NCBI GenBank assembly: GCA_031278145.1
Contig: JAITLA010000029.1
Span: 1-19,015, forward strand
Source: Eubacteriales Family XIII. Incertae Sedis bacterium
Lineage (GTDB): Bacteria; Bacillota_A; Clostridia; Peptostreptococcales; Anaerovoracaceae
Length of the DNA stretch: 19,015 bases
Reading direction: 5' to 3'
Part shown: piece after piece, positions 7,033-12,136 of the stretch
Position numbering within the stretch: the stretch's first letter is position 1
Layout: each line of letters starts with the position of its first letter
The notes under the pieces: generated by a model
Database searches by the model: none
What the model was told of the DNA's origin: nothing
Seen by the model: only the letters and a program-made list of their open reading frames with translations
Translations under genes and position numbers: made by a program

Positions 7033-7042
7033 TATACTATAC
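7033..7042 (-). repeat. Third copy of the TATACTATAC motif
   Basis: Identical over 10 bases and in the same orientation as the copies at 728-737 and 6954-6963. It lies 86 bases before the TTG start at 6946, between the leader hairpin and that copy. It may be a second promoter -10 or a regulator half-site pair (TATAC repeated directly). Confidence 0.35.
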
Positions 7043-7076
7043 TGTGAGTGTAAAATATGCGCTTTGTGCGATTCCC

Positions 7077-7112
7077 CGCGTCTTTTTTCGTTCGAAAACG
7101 AAAAAAGACGCG
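7077..7112. promoter_or_regulatory. Perfect 16-bp-arm hairpin in the diguanylate cyclase leader
   Basis: CGCGTCTTTTTTCGTT (7077-7092) and AACGAAAAAAGACGCG (7097-7112) are exact reverse complements around a 4-base loop that reads TTCG on the minus strand. It lies about 25 bases after the predicted start of the cyclase transcript. No U-tract follows on either strand, so a simple terminator is unlikely. It could be an RNA stability or processing element, or a protein-binding palindrome. Confidence 0.6.
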
Positions 7113-7143
7113 ATATTTGATTCATATAACAATTGCTGTGCTT

Positions 7144-7173
7144 ATTATATCACGACACGCGTCATAAAATCAA
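7144..7173 (-). promoter_or_regulatory. Extended -10 sigma-A promoter for the diguanylate cyclase leader
   Basis: On minus, TTGATT (7173-7168), an 18-bp spacer ending in TGA, then a perfect TATAAT (7149-7144), giving the extended TGnTATAAT form. Transcription would begin near 7137 and run through the 16-bp-arm hairpin into the GGDEF gene, a leader of roughly 190 bases. Confidence 0.7.
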
Positions 7174-7265
7174 TAAATATACGTCTGAATTCGGAAAAAG
7201 AAGCAACGGTGTCACTGTTAAAAGGTGGGCGGCATGAGGCGACGCCCCCACGCGACACAAAACGC

Positions 7266-7293
7266 ATGTAACATTTTTTATAAAATGTTACAT
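7266..7293. repeat. 28-bp palindromic unit, copy 1
   Basis: ATGTAACATTTT (7266-7277) and AAAATGTTACAT (7282-7293) form a perfect 12-bp inverted repeat around TTAT. The whole 28 bases recur exactly, in reverse-complement orientation, at 7407-7434. Possible roles are a repressor operator, the end of a small repeat element, or a transcript hairpin. Confidence 0.7.
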
Positions 7294-7320
7294 CGCGCGC
7301 ACGGCCTTGGAATTGCAACG

Positions 7321-7344
7321 AAAAAAAACCGCACAACGGCGCGG
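7321..7344 (-). terminator. Intrinsic terminator on the minus strand
   Basis: On minus, CCGCGC pairs with GTGCGG (one G-U pair) around CGTT and is followed immediately by eight T residues. This is the most standard terminator in the window. It lies between the two palindromic units and would end either read-through from the sigma-54 activator gene or a short transcript started near 7470. Confidence 0.65.
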
Positions 7345-7403
7345 GGCGGAAGGGCCTCGGCGTGTGCGGGGATGAAAATCCGTTGAAATCACAAGGCGCA
7401 AGA

Positions 7404-7437
7404 CCCATGTAACATTTTATAAAAAATGTTACATGGG
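7404..7437. repeat. Palindromic unit, copy 2, with longer arms
   Basis: CCCATGTAACATTTT (7404-7418) and AAAATGTTACATGGG (7423-7437) are a perfect 15-bp inverted repeat around ATAA. Positions 7407-7434 are the exact reverse complement of the unit at 7266-7293, so the two copies face each other across 113 bp. Confidence 0.7.
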
Positions 7438-7558
7438 CGTGCGGCAAGCGGGTATTCTATTTTTACCATATTATATACCGGTTTGGCGGCATTTGGGTAG
7501 TAAAAAATAAGATTTTCATAAAATTTTGCTTACCGCACAGGGACCTGCAAGCCCGGCG

Positions 7559-7608
7559 CGCGCGAAAGAAGGGCCCGCTCAGGAGCGGTCCCTCTCGTCT
7601 TTCGCGCG
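7559..7608 (-). terminator. Long stem-loop overlapping the 3' end of the sigma-54 activator gene
   Basis: CGCGCGAAAGA (7559-7569) and TCTTTCGCGCG (7598-7608) are exact reverse complements. An inner imperfect GGGACCGC/GCGGGCCC stem, read on minus, lies between them. The stop codon (7579-7581) is in the loop region. No U-tract follows, so this may be a 3'-end stabilising structure rather than a standard terminator. Confidence 0.4.
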
Positions 7609-9063
7609 AATGCCCAGTTTTTTCATGCGATACTGTAGATTTTGCCGCCCGATGCGCAGCAGCTTCGCGGCGCGCGAGATGTTGTTTTCGCTGTCCGCGA
7701 GCGCGCGCAGGATCTCCCGTTTCTCCGTCGCCAGAAGCGCCGCCCGCAGCGACTGCGGCGCGCCCTTCGCGGACTCGGCCGCGGGGGACGCGCCGAAAGG
7801 CGCCTCGCGGATTTCGGAATCCGGCCTTTCCCGCAGGTAGGCGGGGAGTTGACAAAGGGTCAGGCTGTCGCCTTCCTCCGTCATGGAGATCGCGCGCTCA
7901 ATCGCGTGCTCCAGCTCGCGGACGTTTCCCGGCCAGTCGTAGGCGTTCAGCGCCGCAATCGCGTCGTCGGACAGGCGCAGTCTCCCGCGTCCGTATATTT
8001 CCTCAAAGCGCTCGCAAAAATGTTCCGCCAGCGGCAGGATGTCCTCGCGCCGTTCCCGCAGCGGCGGGATCGACAGGGTGATGACGCCAATCCTATAGTA
8101 GAGATCCCGGCGCAGCTGCCCCGTCCGCATGCACTCCGCCGGATCCATGCCGATGGAGCTGATCAGCCTGCAACGCAGCGGCGTTTCCGACATGCCGCCG
8201 ACGCGCCGAAAGGCTTTCTCCTGAATGACGCGCAGCAGCTTCGCTTGCAGCTTCGGAGGCATGGAGTGGATCTCGTCCAGGTAGATCGTTCCCTCCTTCG
8301 CCTGCTCGAAGAAGCCCGCGATGTTCTCCGCGCCGGTGAAAGCGCCTTTTACCGTGCCAAACAGCAGGCTCTCCATCAGGGTTTCGGGGATCGCGGCGCA
8401 GTTGATGGCCACGAAAGGCTGCGCCCTGTTTTCCCCGGCGTTGTGAAGCCCCTGCGCGACGATCTCCTTGCCGACGCCGGTTTCCCCGCGGATCAGCACG
8501 GGCGAGGGCCGCCGCGCCGCCTTTTGGGCCTCCTCCAGCATTTCCTTCATCGCGCGGCTCGCGAATATCAGATGCTCGAGGCCGTAGCGCGTGCCGTTGG
8601 ACAGACGGGCGCCGCCCGCCTCGGCGGGCGGCTGCAGCGCGACGCTGCGGTTGTAGATCTCCCGAAGCCTCGCGACGTCCCGGCTGATGGAATAGGCCGC
8701 GACGACCGCACCGTCCTCCGTCAGCGGCAGCGTCGTGGCAATCAGGCGGTTTTCCTTTCCGCGACGCGTCACATTGCGATAATTGCCCTCTTGGACGGGC
8801 TGCCCGGTGCGCAGAACGCGCATGTGTTCGCTGCTTTCCACGGACCAGCGGTACACGTCCATGAGCTTTTTTCCCAGTACGTCCTCCTGCGCCATATCCT
8901 CGAATTCCGCCAGCCGGCGGTTGTATACGATGATCCGGCCTTCCCGGTTCGTGGCGATGACGCCCTCGTTGATGTTGTCGAGGATCGCCCGATAACAGCG
9001 CAACAGGCTGTCCGCATCGGCGCATTCCTCCCGGCTCTTGCCGTCGTCCTTACGGCGAGGCAT
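7579..9063 (-). CDS. PAS-domain sigma-54-dependent transcriptional activator (RocR-like)
   Basis: A 494-aa enhancer-binding protein that opens sigma-54 promoters by ATP hydrolysis. An N-terminal PAS sensor (about 22-130, ILDNINEGVIATNREGRII) is followed by an AAA+ domain (about 163-400). Motifs are Walker A GETGVGKE (193-200), an intact GAFTGA sigma-54 contact loop (240-245), Walker B GTIYLDEI (258-265) and WPGNVREL (377-384). A Fis-type HTH lies at about 447-485 (NISRAAKLLRIGRQNLQYRMKKL). There is no phosphoreceiver domain, so a small ligand or redox state bound by PAS is the likely signal. ATG at 9063 has GGAGGG 4 bases upstream. It is the last gene of the seven-gene cluster, which makes it the obvious candidate regulator. 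No -24/-12 promoter was found in the cluster's internal gaps. Confidence 0.93.
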   Translation of the reverse strand: MPRRKDDGKSREECADADSLLRCYRAILDNINEGVIATNREGRIIVYNRRLAEFEDMAQEDVLGKKLMDVYRWSVESSEHMRVLRTGQPVQEGNYRNVTRRGKENRLIATTLPLTEDGAVVAAYSISRDVARLREIYNRSVALQPPAEAGGARLSNGTRYGLEHLIFASRAMKEMLEEAQKAARRPSPVLIRGETGVGKEIVAQGLHNAGENRAQPFVAINCAAIPETLMESLLFGTVKGAFTGAENIAGFFEQAKEGTIYLDEIHSMPPKLQAKLLRVIQEKAFRRVGGMSETPLRCRLISSIGMDPAECMRTGQLRRDLYYRIGVITLSIPPLRERREDILPLAEHFCERFEEIYGRGRLRLSDDAIAALNAYDWPGNVRELEHAIERAISMTEEGDSLTLCQLPAYLRERPDSEIREAPFGASPAAESAKGAPQSLRAALLATEKREILRALADSENNISRAAKLLRIGRQNLQYRMKKLGIRAKDERDRS

Positions 9064-9120
9064 GGCACCCTCCTTCGTCGGCGCAATCGGGCGGGCGGGC
9101 CGCCGCTTCGAACGCCGCGC

Positions 9121-10701
9121 TCATTTCCGGACGGCCCGGGGACGCGGATCGTTCCCCGGATCTTTTGGGATCGACAAGGCATCGTATACGATCCCGCCCC
9201 GCTTATACGTCGCTTCGAGGCCGACGGTGTCAAGGCTTATGCGGCCCTTCACGGCATAGGGATCGTTGGAAACTATTATCATATCCGCGTATTTCCCCGG
9301 TTCCAGCGAGCCCTTTTCGTTCTCCCGGTGTTCCGTATGGGCCGCGTTGACGGTATACATCCGCAGGGCCTCATCAAGCGTGACGCGGCGTTCGGGGTTG
9401 AACGCGTTGACGGCGGCGTCTATGCCGGCGAAGCAATCCAGCGGCGTGACCGGCGAGTCCGAGCCGCCCGCCGTCAGGATCCCGTACCGCACAACGCGCG
9501 CGAAGCGCTCTATGTCGCGCGCCGTTTCGGGCGGCGCGAAGGCCTCGAATCCGTTGCCGTTCTCGTTGTCGAGCATATTCCCGATTCCGGGCTGCGCCGT
9601 CGCGATGATGTTCATCTCCGCCGCCATCTCCATATGCCGCTCCGAAGGCGTGGAAAAATGCTCTATCCTGTGGCGCAAAGACCGGATTCCCAGCTCCCTG
9701 TCAACCTGCCGGTAGATGTACAGTATCTGATCTATCGCCCTGTCGCCTATGGCGTGGAAGCCCACCTGCATATCGCGCTTCGTGCATTCCGTTACAAATC
9801 GATACAGTTTTTCGTCCGTAAAATTCAGGAAGCCGCGCGTGTGCGGCGCGACGGGATAGGGAGCGCTGAAAGCCGCCGTGAGCTGCGGCGGGGATCCGTC
9901 CAAGGACAGGCAGCCGCCTATCTGCTTCATGCCGTAGCCGTGGATCTTATCGACGTCGAAGGTCTGCGTGTACGGAACGAATTCTATCGGCAGTTCGGTG
10001 AGGATGTCCTTCAGGACCTCGGTGTCCTTATCGTCCTTCACCATCATGCCGTCGAGCGCGTGCAGCGTCGTGATTCCCCGTGCGGCGCAATCGGCCGCTA
10101 TGCCAAAGTATATATCGCGAAAATCCTTCTCGCTCAACGTGGCGTAAAGGTTTCCGATGACGTGGAAGGCCGTGTGATCGTCGTTGAACACGCCGTCCTT
10201 TTCCACATACGCCATTTCGGGCGCGAGCCGGGCGAGGGGGAGCGCGGCGGAATTCAGCACGCCGCCGTGTACGGTCCACAGGACGAGCATGACGGGCCGG
10301 CCGCCGCTCACGCCGTCGAGCTCGTACCTGTCGGGCAGGCGCCCTTCCTTCAGTTGTTCACCCATCGGGAGGTTGCCGCCGAATATGACGCCGCCGCCCC
10401 GATCCGCGCCGCAAAAGGCTTCCACGCGCTCGAGTATCTCCGCGACCGATCCGGCGCCGGCGAGATCCACGCCTCTGTACCCGATTCCCGTCATTGTCGC
10501 GTGCGCGTGCGTGTCGGTCAGGCCCGGCATGACGGTCTTGCCGCCCATGTCAAGCACGGTCTTCGCCGCGGGCGCGGAAGCGTCGTCCGTGCCCGTGGCG
10601 GCGATTCTCCCGTCCCTTACGGCGAGCCATCTCTTGCGTGACAGATCCTTGTCCATCGTGATGATGTTCGCGTTCTTCAGAAGCAGTTCGTATTCGCTCA
10701 T
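9121..10701 (-). CDS. YtcJ-like metal-dependent amidohydrolase (amidohydrolase_3 family)
   Basis: A 526-aa TIM-barrel hydrolase of the YtcJ/NfdA group, which splits amide or formamide C-N bonds; the substrate here is unknown. Visible metal-site motifs are HAH (65-67, PGLTDTHAHATM), HAIGD (316-320), HRIEH (344-348) and GSDSPV (413-418) with the catalytic Asp415. LDGSPPQLTAAF (267-278) is the family segment before the PY motif. The usual terminal GSLEPGKYADMIIV is at 464-477. No signal peptide is seen, so it is cytoplasmic. ATG at 10701 has AGGAGGT 9 bases before it. It lies between the MFS gene (80 bp) and the regulator gene (57 bp) on the same strand. In this context it may act on a lactam or amide made or imported by the cluster; that is inference. 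Confidence 0.9.
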   Translation of the reverse strand: MSEYELLLKNANIITMDKDLSRKRWLAVRDGRIAATGTDDASAPAAKTVLDMGGKTVMPGLTDTHAHATMTGIGYRGVDLAGAGSVAEILERVEAFCGADRGGGVIFGGNLPMGEQLKEGRLPDRYELDGVSGGRPVMLVLWTVHGGVLNSAALPLARLAPEMAYVEKDGVFNDDHTAFHVIGNLYATLSEKDFRDIYFGIAADCAARGITTLHALDGMMVKDDKDTEVLKDILTELPIEFVPYTQTFDVDKIHGYGMKQIGGCLSLDGSPPQLTAAFSAPYPVAPHTRGFLNFTDEKLYRFVTECTKRDMQVGFHAIGDRAIDQILYIYRQVDRELGIRSLRHRIEHFSTPSERHMEMAAEMNIIATAQPGIGNMLDNENGNGFEAFAPPETARDIERFARVVRYGILTAGGSDSPVTPLDCFAGIDAAVNAFNPERRVTLDEALRMYTVNAAHTEHRENEKGSLEPGKYADMIIVSNDPYAVKGRISLDTVGLEATYKRGGIVYDALSIPKDPGNDPRPRAVRK

Positions 10702-10749
10702 TGCGCGGAAACCTCCTTTTCCTTCGGATCCTTGTCAGGGGACGGCAAA

Positions 10750-10778
10750 CGCGGGCCGGCTCATTGGCCGGCGCCGCG
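10750..10778 (-). terminator. Bulged GC stem-loop between the MFS and amidohydrolase genes
   Basis: On minus, CGCGG-c-GCCGGC pairs with GCCGGC-CCGCG around a 6-base loop, 11 bp with a single bulged C, followed only by TTT. It begins 4 bases after the MFS stop. It could be a weak or partial terminator, or an mRNA processing point within the cluster. Confidence 0.4.
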
Positions 10779-10781
10779 CTT

Positions 10782-12017
10782 TCAAGCGGGGGAGCGCAGC
10801 CTTCGTTCGAGGGCGCGCGGCGCCGTTTCCAAGAGGGGCAGGCATACGAGGAAGGAAACGGCAAAGCCAATGCTGACTATAACCATCATCGTCGGCAGTC
10901 CGTAGGCGTCCGCTATGGCGCCGGCGAAGGTCGTTATCGCCGCCCCGCCGATGAACTCGCCCAAAGACATGGGGATCGATATGCCCGTCGACGTCAGATA
11001 GGGCGGAAGCGTTTCGATTGGGATCAGGTTGATCCAGAAGATGCCGAGCGCGCCGGGCAGCCCGGAAAGCAGCACGTAGAGCACCATGCTCAGTATGTTG
11101 CCGGGAAGCAGGAACATCGACAGCGAGGGCAGCACGCACAGTATATAGGAAATCAGCATCACGGGTTTGCGCCCGCATATATCGGATATCTTGGGCAGTA
11201 CGACGGACGTGATGATCCCGAATATGCCCATGCCCGCGATGAGAAAGCCCATCGTCTGCACGTCGAGGCCCGCGACGTTTGTCCAGTACAGCGAGGCGAA
11301 TATCTGCATGACGTAATAGCCGGACATATGCGTGGCCGCGAGGACGCAGCACACGCGGAAGTTGCGGTAGGACCACAGCTCGGCGAACATGTTCTTTTGA
11401 GGGGCGGCATGCTCCTTCGTCGCGTTCGACTTGAATTCGTCCGGCACGGGTTTTACGAATCTCCATACGATGATCATGAAGATAAGGCCCGGCGAGGCCG
11501 CCACGAGGAACGACATCTGCCACGTGGTGACCGCGACCAGCTGCGTCAGGAGTATGGGACCCAGCGTGATCGCGACGACGCTGACGCCGGCGTTTACGAT
11601 GCCGACGCCGAAACCGAGCCTGTCCTTGGCAATCGACTTGCCCAGCATCGCCATGATAAAGGTGGAGAAGGGGCCTTCCGCTATCCCGACAAGCGTCCGG
11701 AACATCGCCAGCGTTCCGAACGACGTGGACAGCGCGCACAGCGCTCCGAAGATTGCGGTGAGAAAGCCCGACAACAGCAGCCAGCGCTTCAGGTTTCCAA
11801 GCTTGTCGGCTATTCCGCTGAAAACGATGGCCGATACGCCCCACGCAATCGTAAAGACCATATTTATGATACCAACCTGCGTGTTGGAAATCTCCAGCTC
11901 CGGCACTATGACCGGCATGACAAAGGAGATGGCCAGCCTGTCGATGAACAGGAAGCCCCATGTGAAGAAGAACAGAATAATGAGCAGATTCTCGTAAGTT
12001 TTCCCCGTTTTTTCCAT
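10782..12017 (-). CDS. Major facilitator superfamily transporter
   Basis: A 411-aa integral membrane protein with about 12 hydrophobic helices, a length normal for MFS carriers. The loop 2-3 signature (motif A) is GIADKLGNLKR at 68-78. The N-terminal DRLAISFVMPVIVPEL resembles the organic anion symporter (ACS) branch. A long polar loop at about 190-215 separates the two six-helix halves. Substrate and direction cannot be read from the sequence. The position between a molybdenum hydroxylase and an amidohydrolase suggests it carries that pathway's substrate or product. ATG at 12017 has AGGAGG about 9 bases upstream. The 119-bp gap before it contains a strong hairpin and a three-codon open frame with its own ribosome binding site. 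Confidence 0.92.
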   Translation of the reverse strand: MEKTGKTYENLLIILFFFTWGFLFIDRLAISFVMPVIVPELEISNTQVGIINMVFTIAWGVSAIVFSGIADKLGNLKRWLLLSGFLTAIFGALCALSTSFGTLAMFRTLVGIAEGPFSTFIMAMLGKSIAKDRLGFGVGIVNAGVSVVAITLGPILLTQLVAVTTWQMSFLVAASPGLIFMIIVWRFVKPVPDEFKSNATKEHAAPQKNMFAELWSYRNFRVCCVLAATHMSGYYVMQIFASLYWTNVAGLDVQTMGFLIAGMGIFGIITSVVLPKISDICGRKPVMLISYILCVLPSLSMFLLPGNILSMVLYVLLSGLPGALGIFWINLIPIETLPPYLTSTGISIPMSLGEFIGGAAITTFAGAIADAYGLPTMMVIVSIGFAVSFLVCLPLLETAPRALERRLRSPA

Positions 12018-12061
12018 AGTTCATTTCCTCCTTGTTACCGTTACCGAAAGTTTGTTGCCGT

Positions 12062-12073
12062 TCAACCGGGCAT
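12062..12073 (-). other. Minimal upstream open frame (Met-Pro-Gly-stop) before the MFS gene
   Basis: ATG CCC GGT TGA on minus is preceded at 7 bases by a perfect AGGAGG. It is out of frame with the MFS gene, which starts 44 bases after the TGA behind a second AAGGAGGAAA. Ribosome loading here could affect MFS expression, but it could also be a chance or relic start site. Confidence 0.3.
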
Positions 12074-12096
12074 CGCGTTTCCTCCTTTCTCTCGTC

Positions 12097-12121
12097 GCGG
12101 CGCGGCAAAACGCCGCGCCGC
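12097..12121 (-). terminator. Perfect 10-bp GC hairpin after the FAD-GltD gene
   Basis: GCGGCGCGGC and GCCGCGCCGC pair perfectly around a 5-base loop (GTTTT on minus), 15 bp beyond the stop of the fused FAD subunit. No U-tract follows, so it is more likely an mRNA 3'-end stabiliser or partial terminator that lowers expression of the downstream MFS gene. Confidence 0.45.
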
Positions 12122-12136
12122 AAGGGCGCAAAAATC

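Larger units (their letters stand above)
6947..7578. other. 632-bp AT-rich non-coding region with several structured elements
   Basis: No convincing gene is seen on either strand between the sigma-54 activator (3' end) and the diguanylate cyclase (5' end). Base composition is far more AT-rich than the flanking genes. It contains a consensus promoter, three inverted repeats with perfect arms, a minus-strand terminator and two copies of a TATACTATAC motif, each listed separately. The combination suggests a regulatory leader for the cyclase plus a small repeat element, possibly with a short non-coding transcript. Confidence 0.7.

Noticed and set aside
7023..7271. An 82-codon open frame on the plus strand in the intergenic region
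   Set aside because: It uses a TTG start with no ribosome binding site, runs through the perfect hairpin and the TATACTATAC motif, and its translation resembles nothing.
7642..10641. A 999-codon open frame on the plus strand
   Set aside because: It lies antisense to the sigma-54 activator and amidohydrolase, both of which show clear family motifs, and its own translation is Arg/Ala/Val-rich without recognisable domains. Long antisense frames are expected from GC-rich codon use.
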